From: an uncultured Lysobacteraceae bacterium
GTDB lineage: Bacteria; Pseudomonadota; Gammaproteobacteria; Xanthomonadales; Rhodanobacteraceae
Length of the DNA stretch: 28,540 nucleotides
Direction: 5' to 3'
Assembly: GCA_946482585.1 (NCBI GenBank)
Contig: CAMLSI010000010.1
Coordinates: forward strand, 1-28,540
Positions 17,881-26,664 of this stretch are shown piece by piece (position 1 is the first letter of the stretch; each line of letters starts with the position of its first letter). A model generated the notes under the pieces. The model ran no database searches. It worked only from the letters and a program-made list of their open reading frames with translations, and had not been told where the DNA came from. The position numbers and the translations under genes were made by a program.

Positions 17881-20481
17881 GTGAATTCCCTCGATTCTGC
17901 GCCTCGCGCGCATGCCGGCTGGATCGTCGTCAAGTTTGGCGGCACCAGCGTCTCCACGCGTCCCCGCTGGGACACCATTTGCCGCATCGCCCGTGACTGG
18001 CATGCGCAGGGCAAACGCGTGCTCATCGTCGTGTCGGCACTGTCGGGAATCACGGACAAACTCAAAACCATCGCCGAGGCCGGCGGCGACCGCACGCGGC
18101 GCGAAGCGGCGCATGCGGAAATCCGTGCACGCCACGACGCCATGTTCGCCGAGCTCGGTCTTGCCGATCGCGCGACGCTCGAGTACTGGCTGGGCCGTCT
18201 CGCCGCACTCGCCGCGGACACGCGCGCCGAGACCGGCCAGCTGTCGTGGCAGGCGGAAGTGCTCGCGCTCGGCGAGCAGCTGTCGTCGACCCTGGGCCAG
18301 GCCTATCTGAGTGCGCAGGGGTTGCATACCCGTTGGCTGGACGCGCGCGACCACCTGCTGGCCCAGTCGCTGCCGAACCAGAATGCCTGGGGCTGCTACC
18401 TGTCGGCATCCGTGCCGACGGCGCCCGACGCGGCGCTCGCGGCTGCGCTCGCGAGCCAGGGCGAGGTGTTCATCACCCAGGGTTTCATGGCGCGCAACGG
18501 CGCCGGTGAAACCGTGATCCTCGGCCGCGGCGGCTCGGATACCTCGGCCGCGTATTTCGGCGCGTTGCTGAAAGCGGAAAAGGTCGAGATCTGGACCGAT
18601 GTCGCCGGCATGTTCTCGGCGAATCCGCGCATCGTCCCGGCGGCGCGTCTGCTGTCGCGGCTCGACTACGAGGAAGCGCAGGAAATCGCCACCACGGGCG
18701 CGAAGGTGTTGCACCCGCGTTGCCTGAATCCGGTCCGCGAAGCGCAGGTGCCGCTCGCCGTGCGCGACACGAACCGGCCGGAACTGGCCGGCACCGAGAT
18801 CGGCGCCTCGATCGCCGCGACCGCGCCCAGCGTGAAGGCGGTCAGCGAACGTCGCGGCATCACGCTGATTTCGATGGAATCCATCGGCATGTGGCAGCAG
18901 GTCGGCTTCCTTGCCGACGTGTTCGAGCGCTTCAAGCGCCACGGCCTGTCGATCGACCTGATCGGCTCGGCCGAAACCAACGTGACCGTGTCGCTCGATC
19001 CGTCGGAAAACCTGGTCAATTCCGACGTGCTTTCCGCACTCGCGGCCGATCTGGCCGAGGTCTGCCGTGTCAAGGTCATCGCACCGTGCACGGCGGTCAC
19101 GCTGGTCGGGCGCGGCATGCGTTCGCTGCTGCCGCGACTCGCCGGCGTGCTCGCGGAATTCGACCTCGTGCGCGTGCATCTGGTCTCGCAGTCGTCGAAC
19201 AACCTCAACCTCACCATAGTGGTCGACGAGGCCGCGGCTGCGGGGCTCGTGCCGACCCTGCACGAAGCGCTGATCAAGACCGAAGCCTTGCGCGCCGAGG
19301 ACCCGGCCGTATTCGGTCCGGCCTGGAGCGAGCTCTACGCCACGGCGGTGCATCGCACCGAAACGCCGTGGTGGCTGCAGCGCCGTGACGACCTGCTGAA
19401 GCTCGCGGAGCAGGCGACGCCGCGCTACGTCTACGACCTCGCGACCGTGCGCGAGCGCGCACGGCGTCTGCGCGCGCTCGCCGCGCCGGACCGCTGGTTC
19501 TACGCGCTCAAGGCCAACAGCCGGCGCGAGGTGCTCGAAGTCATCGCCGCGCAGGGCTTCGGCCTCGAATGCGTCTCGCCGGGCGAGCTCGATCTCGCCG
19601 CGGAGCTGGTGTCGCCCGACCGCCTGCTGTTCACGCCGAACTTCGCGCCGCAGCACGAATACGCCGCGGCGCTCGCGCGCGGGGTCCGCGTCACGCTCGA
19701 CAACCTGCATCCGCTGCAGCACTGGGGCGAAACCTTCCGCGGCAGCGAAGTGATCCTGCGCGTGGATCTCGGTGCCGGTCGCGGCCATCACGACAAGGTG
19801 CGCACGGGCGGTGCCGGCTCGAAGTTCGGCCTGAGCCTCGATCAGGTCGAGGAGTTCCGCCAGCTGGCGCGGCGCCACGACGTCGCCGTCGTCGGCCTGC
19901 ACGCGCATCTGGGGTCGGGCATCCTCGACGCGGGGCACTGGCGCGAGGTGTATGCCCAACTCGCCGCGCTGGCGCAGCGCTTCACACGCATCGAGGCGAT
20001 CAACATCGGCGGTGGGCTCGGCGTGCCCTCGCGCCCCGACGACGCGCCGCTGGACCTCGCCGCACTGGACGCCTGCCTCGCCGAGATCAAGCAGGCGTAT
20101 CCACAGTTCCAATTGTGGATGGAGCCCGGGCGCTATCTCGTCGCCGAGGCCGGCGTGCTGCTCGCGCGCGTGAACCAGACCAAGCGCAAGGGCGACTACT
20201 GCTACGTCGGCGTCGATACCGGCATGAACTCGCTGATACGCCCGGCGCTGTACGAGGCCTGGCACGAGATCGTCAATCTGAGCCGTCACGGCGAGAAGGC
20301 CGACACGCTGTACCAGGTCGTCGGCCCGATCTGCGAGTCCGGCGACGTGCTCGGCTCGAACCGGCGGCTGCCCGAATGCCGCGAAGGCGACGTGCTGCTG
20401 ATCGCACAGGCAGGCGCCTACGGAGCGACGATGGCTTCGCAGTACAATCTGCGCGTTCCGGCCGGGGAGTCCGTGGTTTGA
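17881..20481 (+). CDS. lysAC: Bifunctional aspartate kinase / diaminopimelate decarboxylase
   Basis: A fusion of the first and last enzymes of lysine synthesis, known from xanthomonads; 866 residues. The kinase part (about 1-300) has VVKFGGTSVST, GEQLSSTLG and GRGGSDTSAAYFGALLKAEKV, followed by ACT-type regulatory sequence (about 315-460) likely to bind lysine or threonine. The decarboxylase part (about 465-866) binds PLP through Lys544 (YALKANSRREV) and shows HLGSG, NIGGGLG, EPGRYLVAEAG and CESGDVLG. The GTG start at 17881 has AAGGA about six bases upstream; the frame is open further but upstream sequence is not conserved-looking. A perfect CGCCGCGG/CCGCGGCG hairpin lies at 17838-17855 in the leader. 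It is first of three genes with murL and murD2. The aspartate kinase also feeds the methionine operon at 4185. Confidence 0.96.
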   Translation: MNSLDSAPRAHAGWIVVKFGGTSVSTRPRWDTICRIARDWHAQGKRVLIVVSALSGITDKLKTIAEAGGDRTRREAAHAEIRARHDAMFAELGLADRATLEYWLGRLAALAADTRAETGQLSWQAEVLALGEQLSSTLGQAYLSAQGLHTRWLDARDHLLAQSLPNQNAWGCYLSASVPTAPDAALAAALASQGEVFITQGFMARNGAGETVILGRGGSDTSAAYFGALLKAEKVEIWTDVAGMFSANPRIVPAARLLSRLDYEEAQEIATTGAKVLHPRCLNPVREAQVPLAVRDTNRPELAGTEIGASIAATAPSVKAVSERRGITLISMESIGMWQQVGFLADVFERFKRHGLSIDLIGSAETNVTVSLDPSENLVNSDVLSALAADLAEVCRVKVIAPCTAVTLVGRGMRSLLPRLAGVLAEFDLVRVHLVSQSSNNLNLTIVVDEAAAAGLVPTLHEALIKTEALRAEDPAVFGPAWSELYATAVHRTETPWWLQRRDDLLKLAEQATPRYVYDLATVRERARRLRALAAPDRWFYALKANSRREVLEVIAAQGFGLECVSPGELDLAAELVSPDRLLFTPNFAPQHEYAAALARGVRVTLDNLHPLQHWGETFRGSEVILRVDLGAGRGHHDKVRTGGAGSKFGLSLDQVEEFRQLARRHDVAVVGLHAHLGSGILDAGHWREVYAQLAALAQRFTRIEAINIGGGLGVPSRPDDAPLDLAALDACLAEIKQAYPQFQLWMEPGRYLVAEAGVLLARVNQTKRKGDYCYVGVDTGMNSLIRPALYEAWHEIVNLSRHGEKADTLYQVVGPICESGDVLGSNRRLPECREGDVLLIAQAGAYGATMASQYNLRVPAGESVV

Positions 20482-20517
20482 TTTCATCGCGCCGCCTGCG
20501 CCGCAAGGAGCTTCAAC

Positions 20518-21855
20518 GTGCCGCTGTCTGATCCGCGCAAAGCCGCGGCGTTCCGTTTCATCCGTGCCGACTACGCCGACGGCGAAGCGCGCCTCGTCTA
20601 CGCGTTCGACGACGACGTGGAGCTGGTCGAACGCATCGCGTTCCCGAATGCGCCGGAGCTGCCGCCGGAGCGCGGGCCCGCATTCGCCGCCGCATTGAAG
20701 CTGCTGCATCTCGTCGCCGGCGTCAGCTACTACAAGGCCGGCGTACCGACGGAAATCCGCGTCGACAATGGCGCTCCCGATGCGGAAACCGCGCAGCTGC
20801 TCGACGCGCTGTATCTGCACGGCCTCGGCGAGTTCGCGTACCAGAACGGGCTCGATCTGCGCGAACACATCCACTTCCCGCGCGCCGGCACGTTCACGCC
20901 CGCGGAGGCGCTGGGCCTGCCGGCGCGCTGCCTGCTGCCGATCGGCGGCGGCAAGGACTCGCTGGTTTCCGCCGAGCTGCTCAAGCAGCGCGGCGAGAGC
21001 GCGACCGCGGTATGGGTCGGCAATTCGCCGCTGATCGCCGCCTGCGTCGCCGCGACGGAGCTGCCCGGCTTCAACGTCGCGCGTCAACTCGCGCCCGAGC
21101 TGTTCGACTACAACAAGGCCGGCGCGTGGAACGGACACATCCCGGTCACCGCGATCAATTCGGCGATCCTCGTCGTCGCCGCCCTGCTGTACGGCTACGA
21201 CACCATCGCGTTCTCGAACGAGCGCTCGGCCTCGAGCGCGACGCTCGAATACGAAGGCCGTGCCGTCAATCACCAATGGAGCAAGGGCTGGGAGTTCGAG
21301 CAGACCCTGGCCGCCTGGGTGCGCACCCATGTCGCGGCAGACCTGAACTACTGTTCGCTGCTGCGGCCGCTGTCCGAACTCGCGGTCACGCGGCTGTTCG
21401 CGCGCGAATCGCGCTACGACGCGGTGTTCTCGAGCTGCAACCGCAATTTCCGCATTCTCGGCCCGCGCCCCGCCGACCGCTGGTGCGGACAATGCCCCAA
21501 ATGTCACTTCGTGTTCCTGGCGCTCGCGCCGTTCCTGCCGAAGCCGCGCCTGCTCGGCATCTTCGGACGCAACTTGCTCGACGACGAATCGCAGCAGCAG
21601 GGCTTCGACGCGCTGCTCGAGTTCCGAGAGCACAAACCGTTCGAATGCGTCGGCGAAGGCCGTGAATCGCGCGCGGCACTGCTGGCGCTGAGCCAGCGTC
21701 CCGAATGGCGCGAGGACGCGCTCGTCGCGCGCTTCCGCAGCGTCGTGCTGCCGCAGCTCGACGCCGGCGAGCTCGCGCTCGCGCCGCTGCTGCAACCCGC
21801 AGGACCGCACGGCCTGCCGCCGCGCCTGGCCGGAATCGTCGATGCGTTTTGCTGA
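20518..21855 (+). CDS. murL: UDP-MurNAc-L-Ala-L-Glu epimerase MurL
   Basis: In xanthomonads this ATP-dependent enzyme inverts the terminal L-Glu of UDP-MurNAc-L-Ala-L-Glu to D-Glu, replacing free D-Glu made by MurI. The product has 445 residues. A PP-loop-like nucleotide motif, LPIGGGKDSLVSAELL, begins at residue 140, and CGQCPKC (Cys323, Cys326, Cys329) lies near residue 325. The GTG start at 20518 has a perfect AAGGAG seven bases upstream. The 3' end overlaps murD2 by 14 bases, and lysAC ends 36 bases upstream, so the three form an operon. The assignment rests on the motifs and on the murD2 partner next door. Confidence 0.93.
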   Translation: MPLSDPRKAAAFRFIRADYADGEARLVYAFDDDVELVERIAFPNAPELPPERGPAFAAALKLLHLVAGVSYYKAGVPTEIRVDNGAPDAETAQLLDALYLHGLGEFAYQNGLDLREHIHFPRAGTFTPAEALGLPARCLLPIGGGKDSLVSAELLKQRGESATAVWVGNSPLIAACVAATELPGFNVARQLAPELFDYNKAGAWNGHIPVTAINSAILVVAALLYGYDTIAFSNERSASSATLEYEGRAVNHQWSKGWEFEQTLAAWVRTHVAADLNYCSLLRPLSELAVTRLFARESRYDAVFSSCNRNFRILGPRPADRWCGQCPKCHFVFLALAPFLPKPRLLGIFGRNLLDDESQQQGFDALLEFREHKPFECVGEGRESRAALLALSQRPEWREDALVARFRSVVLPQLDAGELALAPLLQPAGPHGLPPRLAGIVDAFC

Positions 21856-23209
21856 TCTGGCCGGCAAGCGCGTTGCGGTCTGGGGATACGGCCGCGAAGG
21901 CCGCGCAACGCTGGCGGCGTTGCGCCGGCGCCTGCCGGGGCAGCGCCTGAGCCTGATCTGCAGCGAAGCCGAGGCGGAACAGGCGCGCACCTTCCATCAG
22001 GACGCGCTCGACTACGTGACCGTCGAACCGTACGCCGGCCTGCTCTGGAGTTTCGACATCGTCGTGAAGTCTCCCGGCATCAGCCTGTATCTGCCGGCCA
22101 TCGTGGAGGCGCGCGCCGCGGGCGTGCAGTTCACCTCGGCCACGGCGCTGTGGTTCGGCGAGAATCCGCTCGCGCGCGTCGTCGGCGTGACCGGCACCAA
22201 GGGCAAGAGCACGACGAGCGCGCTGATCGCGCACCTGTTGCGCGGCCTCGGTCAGCGCGTCGCCCTCGCCGGCAACATCGGTCTGCCGCTGCTCGAACTG
22301 CTCGACGCGCCCGAATCGGTGGACTGCTGGGTCGTGGAACTGTCCAGTTTCCAGACCGCCGACGCCGAGCGCCTCGACGCGGGTCTGATCAACAACATCT
22401 ACGAAGAACACCTCGACTGGCACGGTTCGCGCGAACGCTACGTCGCCGACAAGCTCGCGCTGGCCGAGCGCGCATCGACGCTCGTCGTCAACGCGCTGCA
22501 GCACGAGCTCGTCGCGCGCACGGCGCTGCACCCGCGCCGGCGCGTGTTCGGCGCCATTCCGGGCTGGCACGTGGCCGAAGGCATGATCATGTACGGCTAC
22601 GAGCGCCGTTTCGATCTGCGCAAGCTGCCGCTCGCGGGCGAGCACAACGCGCTGAACCTCTGCGCCGCGCTGACCGTCGTCGACGCGCTCGGTTTCGATG
22701 CGCGCGCCGCGCTGCCGGCGGCGGTGTCGTTCCAGCCGCTGCCGCACCGGCTGCAGACGCTCGGCGAGCAGGGCGGGCTGACCTGGATCAACGACAGCAT
22801 CTCGACGACGCCGCAGGCCACGATCGAAGCGCTGCGCAGCCTCGAGGGCCGCGCGGTCAGCGTGCTCGTCGGCGGTTTCGACCGCGGCCTCGACTGGAGC
22901 GAATTCCAGCGTCATGTCGAATGGCGGCCGCCGGAAGCGGTGATCTGCCTCGGTGCGAGCGGTACACGCATCGCGCGCCAGCTCGGCGCGGCGCAGCCGG
23001 CCTACCGGCTCGAGCATTGCCTGTCATTGGCCGAGGCGGTCGCGCTCGCGCGCGAATGGACACCAGCCGGCGGTGTCGTGCTGCTGTCGCCGGGGGCGCC
23101 GAGTTTCGACCAGTTCCGCGACTACGCCGATCGCGGCCGCGCGTTCACGCAGCTCGCCGGTTTCGACCCGCAATCGATCGCCGCCATCGAAGGACTCGGC
23201 ATCGCCTGA
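21842..23209 (+). CDS. murD2: UDP-MurNAc-L-Ala-L-Glu ligase MurD2
   Basis: A Mur-ligase-family enzyme of 455 residues that, in the xanthomonad pathway, adds L-Glu rather than D-Glu to UDP-MurNAc-L-Ala before MurL epimerises it. The ATP-binding loop is GTKGKST (118-124). NNIYEEHLDWHGS and PLPHRLQTL are typical central and linker motifs, and the C-terminal domain has NDSISTTPQATIEAL and VGGFDRGLDW. It overlaps murL by 14 bases, which indicates translational coupling. Sequence alone does not prove L-Glu specificity; the murL partner is the argument. Its stop is 15 bases from the convergent FmdB gene, with no clear terminator. Confidence 0.92.
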   Translation: MRFADLAGKRVAVWGYGREGRATLAALRRRLPGQRLSLICSEAEAEQARTFHQDALDYVTVEPYAGLLWSFDIVVKSPGISLYLPAIVEARAAGVQFTSATALWFGENPLARVVGVTGTKGKSTTSALIAHLLRGLGQRVALAGNIGLPLLELLDAPESVDCWVVELSSFQTADAERLDAGLINNIYEEHLDWHGSRERYVADKLALAERASTLVVNALQHELVARTALHPRRRVFGAIPGWHVAEGMIMYGYERRFDLRKLPLAGEHNALNLCAALTVVDALGFDARAALPAAVSFQPLPHRLQTLGEQGGLTWINDSISTTPQATIEALRSLEGRAVSVLVGGFDRGLDWSEFQRHVEWRPPEAVICLGASGTRIARQLGAAQPAYRLEHCLSLAEAVALAREWTPAGGVVLLSPGAPSFDQFRDYADRGRAFTQLAGFDPQSIAAIEGLGIA

Positions 23210-23224
23210 GCGGCGCGCCGGCGG

Positions 23225-23506
23225 TCAATCGCCGCTGATGAAGTCCGGGCCCTTGCCCGCGGTCTTTTCGTAGACGCCGCCGCCGGCGCGGCGGTACTGT
23301 GTGAAGCCGTGCTTCGCCGCGTGGCCTTCGCTGGTCAGGTGGCTGTTGCCGATGATCGTATTGGGTGCAGAGATCTTGCGACGCACCGGCGCGCCGCAGT
23401 CGGGACAAGTCTCGAGCTCGGCGTCGCTGAGCTTCTGCAAATGATCGAAGCCCGGGCCGCAATGCGCGCAACCGTGCTCCTGCGCAATGTATTCGTAGAT
23501 CGGCAT
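23225..23506 (-). CDS. FmdB-family zinc ribbon protein
   Basis: A small protein of 93 residues. It starts MPIYEYIAQEHGCAHCGPGFD and has two CxxC knuckles, Cys13/Cys16 and Cys34/Cys37 (CPDC), that should bind one zinc ion. The spacing before the first knuckle is a few residues longer than in the simple YEYxCxxCG form. Family members are putative regulatory or metal-binding proteins without a proven general role. It follows the RNase T gene by 53 bases and may be co-transcribed. The longer reading frame up to 23701 only overlaps RNase T. Confidence 0.85.
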   Translation of the reverse strand: MPIYEYIAQEHGCAHCGPGFDHLQKLSDAELETCPDCGAPVRRKISAPNTIIGNSHLTSEGHAAKHGFTQYRRAGGGVYEKTAGKGPDFISGD

Positions 23507-23559
23507 GGCGGCGGAGAGAGTGGGGGCGAGGCAGAGGATGCGGGCGCTGCGCGTGCGCT

Positions 23560-24219
23560 TCAAGCCGCGACGCCGGCGTTCGCCTCGGCGCTGCGCCGGT
23601 ACAGGTCGTCCATGGCCTTCCAGCGGTTGACGATGCTGCAGAACAGGCGGGCCGTCTGTTCCGTGTCGTATACGGCCGAGTGCGCTTCGTTGGAATCCCA
23701 TTCGAAGCCCGCTGCGGTGACCGCTTTCGACAGCACGGTCTGGCCGTAGGCGAGACCGGCCAGCGTCGCGGTGTCGAAACAGCTGAACAGGTGGAACGGA
23801 CTGCGTTTGTGTCCGGTGCGGCGGATCGCCGCGTTCAGGAAGCCGAGATCGAACGAGGCGTTGTGGCCGACGAGGATCGCGCGCTGGCAGTCGGCTTCGC
23901 GCATGGCCTTGCGCACCGGACGGAAGATGAGATCGAGCGCTTCCTTCTCGTCGAGCGCGGCGCGGAACGGATGTGTCGGATCGATGCCGGTGATCTCGAG
24001 CGCGCGCGGATCGATGTTGGCGCCGGGGAACGGCACGACGTGCGTCGATACCGCGGGTTCCGGATGCACCCAGCCGTCGGCATCCATGCGGATGACGACG
24101 GCGGCGATTTCGAGCAGGGCATCGCGGTCGGAATCGAATCCGCCGGTTTCGACGTCGACGACGACGGGCAGGAAACCGCGGAAACGCTGGGCGTAACTGA
24201 CAGGGGCGGACTCGGACAT
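23560..24219 (-). CDS. rnt: Ribonuclease T
   Basis: A DEDDh-family 3'-5' exoribonuclease that trims tRNA and other stable RNA 3' ends. The product has 219 residues, against 215 in E. coli. The catalytic set is complete: Asp22 and Glu24 (VDVETGG), Asp124 (HNASFDLGF), His180 and Asp185 (HSAVYD). These are each one residue off the E. coli numbering. The start at 24219 ([16 protein letters not shown]) suits the family, although its Shine-Dalgarno is weak; an in-frame ATG at 24264 would add 15 residues. It lies downstream of the RiPP operon, 55 bases after the DoxX gene, and may receive read-through from it. Confidence 0.96.
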   Translation of the reverse strand: MSESAPVSYAQRFRGFLPVVVDVETGGFDSDRDALLEIAAVVIRMDADGWVHPEPAVSTHVVPFPGANIDPRALEITGIDPTHPFRAALDEKEALDLIFRPVRKAMREADCQRAILVGHNASFDLGFLNAAIRRTGHKRSPFHLFSCFDTATLAGLAYGQTVLSKAVTAAGFEWDSNEAHSAVYDTEQTARLFCSIVNRWKAMDDLYRRSAEANAGVAA

Positions 24220-24274
24220 GAGGGCAGGATACCGGATGCCGCCGACCGCGCCCATCGCGAACATGTATCGATGT

Positions 24275-24937
24275 TCAGGCGCGCAGGAAACGCGCAGCGA
24301 CGGCCAGCGCCGCGGCGATCGCGAGCAGCGCGAAGCCGAGCGCCGGAATCAGCATCAGGAACGGCAGACCGAGCACGGCGGCCGCGATCGCTGCGCTCCA
24401 GAGATCGCCGAGTGCCGCGATCGGACGCGCGGCGCCCGCGATGCGCGCGATCAGATGATCGAGGCTCAATTTGCCGGCGCCGCCGAAGATCAGCGGCAGC
24501 AGCATGACGACGAACAGCAGCGGCAGCTTGAAGTTGCCGTGGCCGCTGTTGCTGACCGAATAGCCGGCGAGCAGGTCGCTCCACATCATCCACATGTTCG
24601 GCCAGTGCACGGCGGCCGTCGCGACGAAGGTCAGGAACATCAGCGAGAACGCGAAAAAACGCGTGCCGAGGCCGAGCCAGAGCATCAGTCCGCCGATGAT
24701 CTCGAACCAGGTCGCGATGCCCCAGGACAAATCGACCGGGACCACATCGAACGGCCACGGGAACTTCTGCTGGATATCGGCGAACCAGTTCTCGCCGTGC
24801 AGTTTTTCCAGGCCCGACTCCCAGAATTCCCAGCCCATGATCAGGCGGAGCACGGTGGGCGGGACGACTTCGGCGCCGGCCTGCAGTCGGGCAGTCAGCG
24901 CATCCCAGGCAGTGACGAGGCGTGCGGTCGCGAGCAT
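24275..24937 (-). CDS. DoxX-family membrane protein of the RiPP operon (HvfX-like)
   Basis: An inner-membrane protein of 220 residues with about four to six hydrophobic helices. It has the DoxX-like opening [20 protein letters not shown], a loop with [17 protein letters not shown], and a Trp/Met-rich stretch around [13 protein letters not shown]. The C-terminal third adds further hydrophobic segments beyond the basic DoxX domain. DoxX genes frequently accompany DUF692-DUF2063 modules in Proteobacteria, and the order here matches. Its role is not established; membrane-linked redox or metal handling is an inference. It lies 92 bases after the DUF2063 gene on the same strand. Confidence 0.85.
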   Translation of the reverse strand: MLATARLVTAWDALTARLQAGAEVVPPTVLRLIMGWEFWESGLEKLHGENWFADIQQKFPWPFDVVPVDLSWGIATWFEIIGGLMLWLGLGTRFFAFSLMFLTFVATAAVHWPNMWMMWSDLLAGYSVSNSGHGNFKLPLLFVVMLLPLIFGGAGKLSLDHLIARIAGAARPIAALGDLWSAAIAAAVLGLPFLMLIPALGFALLAIAAALAVAARFLRA

Positions 24938-25029
24938 GGCTATGGCCTGTGGTGGTGAATGCCCAGAGGACCGGATGTCGCGGGTTTCGCTTTCGCGCGG
25001 CTATGGCAATCTGTGCGCCGCTCGAAGTG

Positions 25030-25815
25030 TCACGCCGTTCGCGTACCCAGCAGTGCGTCGCGCGTGTGCAGATTGCGCAGAATGTCGCAGCCGGCCTGCT
25101 GCAGCGCGCCGGCATTGCCGGGAGCGACCTCGGCGAGCAACGCCGCGACGACCTCGGCGCCGGTCGCGTCGGCATTGGCCTGCAGGCGTTCGATCAGGGC
25201 GGCGGTCAGTGCGTTGATCTCGAGGAAGCTGACCTGGTCGCGGCGATCGCGGATCAGCAGCAGAAGGGTCGGATCGGCCGGGGCCTCGGTCGGCCGGTAG
25301 TCGGCCGAAACGCGCTGCACCGGAAAGCGATAGCCGAGCACCCATGCGAGCGGCGACACGACCGGCACGCCGGCGACGACATCGCCGGCGGGATCGTGCG
25401 GCAGCGCGTCGATGTCGTGCTCGTCGAGCGACAGCGCGAGCTCGGCCCATTCGTAGTGCGCGAGTTCGAGCAGGAACGGCGGATCGGCGCAGCCGTCGTC
25501 CCGGCGCCGTTCCAGCCAGCGCAGGAACTCGCGGCCGATCTCGGGAAACAGCGGCGTCTGCGCGCGATGATCGCGCAGGAATTCCGCGATCAGCGCGCTC
25601 CACGCCGCATCGGCATACAGCGTGCGGATGACGGGGAAGTTGCTCGAAAGCAATCCTTCCACATTGTTGAAGAACAGCTCGCGGTAGACCTGCATGCGCC
25701 GCGCGGCGACGCCGGGCGGCAGATCTTCGCGTCCGGGTTCGCGGATGCAGGCGGCGAAGTCGCGCTGCAGCGCGTGCAGCTCAGCCGCGGGCGATGTGGC
25801 GTTCGAGGTCGGCAT
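25030..25815 (-). CDS. hvfC: DUF2063 RiPP maturation partner (HvfC/BufC-like)
   Basis: A protein of 261 residues with the DUF2063 N-terminal domain; its signature [27 protein letters not shown] begins at residue 40. In characterised hvf/bufferin clusters the equivalent protein binds the precursor peptide and forms a complex with the DUF692 enzyme. The C-terminal region (about 150-261) is the second alpha/beta domain usual in the longer members. It overlaps the DUF692 gene by 35 bases, which implies tight coupling and probably balanced production of the two proteins. It was named in older annotation as a putative DNA-binding protein; DNA binding is not supported here. Confidence 0.9.
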   Translation of the reverse strand: MPTSNATSPAAELHALQRDFAACIREPGREDLPPGVAARRMQVYRELFFNNVEGLLSSNFPVIRTLYADAAWSALIAEFLRDHRAQTPLFPEIGREFLRWLERRRDDGCADPPFLLELAHYEWAELALSLDEHDIDALPHDPAGDVVAGVPVVSPLAWVLGYRFPVQRVSADYRPTEAPADPTLLLLIRDRRDQVSFLEINALTAALIERLQANADATGAEVVAALLAEVAPGNAGALQQAGCDILRNLHTRDALLGTRTA

Positions 25816-26653
25816 GGCGGCTCTGCAGATCGCGGATATGGTCGAGCTCCGCGACGAGTTCGGCCAGCGGCGGAAAATTGAAGTCGCGTTCGAGCAGGGT
25901 CGGGCGCACGCCCAGGCGCGCGTAGGCGCGTTCGAGCAGGTCCCAGACCGGATCGATCACGGCGGCGCCGTGGGTGTCGACCTTGAGTCCGGGCTCCTCG
26001 TCGTAGTGGCCGGCGACGTGGTAGTAGGCGATGCGTTCGCCCGGCATCGCGTCGAGGAACGCGGCCGCGTCGTAGCCGTGGTTCACGCTGTTGACGTGGA
26101 TGTTGTTGATGTCGAGGAGCAGGTCGCAATCGGCTGCGGCGATGATTTCGCGCACGAAATCGACCTCGTCCATCTCGCGGCCCGGCGCGGCGTAGTAGGA
26201 CACGTTTTCCACCGCGATGCGGCGGCCCAGCAGATCCTGCGTACGGCGTATGCGTGCGGCGACCCAGTCGACCGCGGCGCGCGTGAACGGAATCGGCATC
26301 AGGTCGTAGAGGTGGCCGTCGTCGCTGCAATACGAAAGGTGTTCGCTGTACAGGGCGATGCCATGCGCGTCGAGCAGGCGGCGGATCTTCACGACCAGGG
26401 TTTCATCGAGCGGTTCGGGTCCGCCGAGACTGAGGCTGAGCCCGTGGCAGACGAACGCATGACGTTCGGTGAAGCTGCGCAGCTGGCGTCCGAGCGCACC
26501 GCCGACGTTGATCCAGTTTTCCGGCGCGATCTCGAAGAAATCGATGGCCGCAGCGGGCGTGCCCGCCGCGGCCGGATACCCGTGCTGCGCAAGCGGGCCC
26601 AGCAGGGCCCGCCGCAGGCCAAGGCCCGCACCAGTGAGAGAGCGCGGGCTCAT
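25781..26653 (-). CDS. hvfB: DUF692 (MNIO) RiPP-modifying iron oxidase (HvfB/BufB-like)
   Basis: A multinuclear non-heme iron-dependent oxidative enzyme with a TIM-barrel fold; 290 residues. Candidate metal ligands are all present: His70 ([10 protein letters not shown]), Glu104/His105 (SEHLSY), Glu149/Asn150 (VENVSYY), Asp181, Asn184 and His186 (DINNIHVN), His212/His216 (HVAGH), Asp227/His229 (DTHG) and Glu255 (LERDFN). Relatives such as MbnB and HvfB use iron and O2 to convert cysteines of a precursor peptide into heterocyclic, thiol-derived copper ligands. The gene begins 12 bases after the Cys-rich precursor gene and overlaps the DUF2063 gene, giving the order precursor-enzyme-partner. That the precursor is its substrate follows from the context. 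Confidence 0.93.
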   Translation of the reverse strand: MSPRSLTGAGLGLRRALLGPLAQHGYPAAAGTPAAAIDFFEIAPENWINVGGALGRQLRSFTERHAFVCHGLSLSLGGPEPLDETLVVKIRRLLDAHGIALYSEHLSYCSDDGHLYDLMPIPFTRAAVDWVAARIRRTQDLLGRRIAVENVSYYAAPGREMDEVDFVREIIAAADCDLLLDINNIHVNSVNHGYDAAAFLDAMPGERIAYYHVAGHYDEEPGLKVDTHGAAVIDPVWDLLERAYARLGVRPTLLERDFNFPPLAELVAELDHIRDLQSRHADLERHIARG

Positions 26654-26664
26654 GGCGGCTCCGC

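Noticed and set aside
17776..21990. A 1404-residue open frame on the minus strand across lysAC and murL
   Set aside because: It is the shadow of real genes in very GC-rich DNA. Its translation is Arg/Ala/Gly/Gln/His-rich with no family motifs, and both sense-strand genes have clear catalytic motifs.
24275..24937. DoxX protein as a subunit of thiosulfate:quinone oxidoreductase
   Set aside because: The family name comes from that enzyme, but no DoxA/DoxD-type partner is present and the gene belongs to the RiPP operon.
25030..25815. DUF2063 protein as a DNA-binding regulator
   Set aside because: Older databases call this domain a putative DNA-binding domain, but the overlap with the DUF692 gene and the known role of HvfC-type partners favour peptide maturation.
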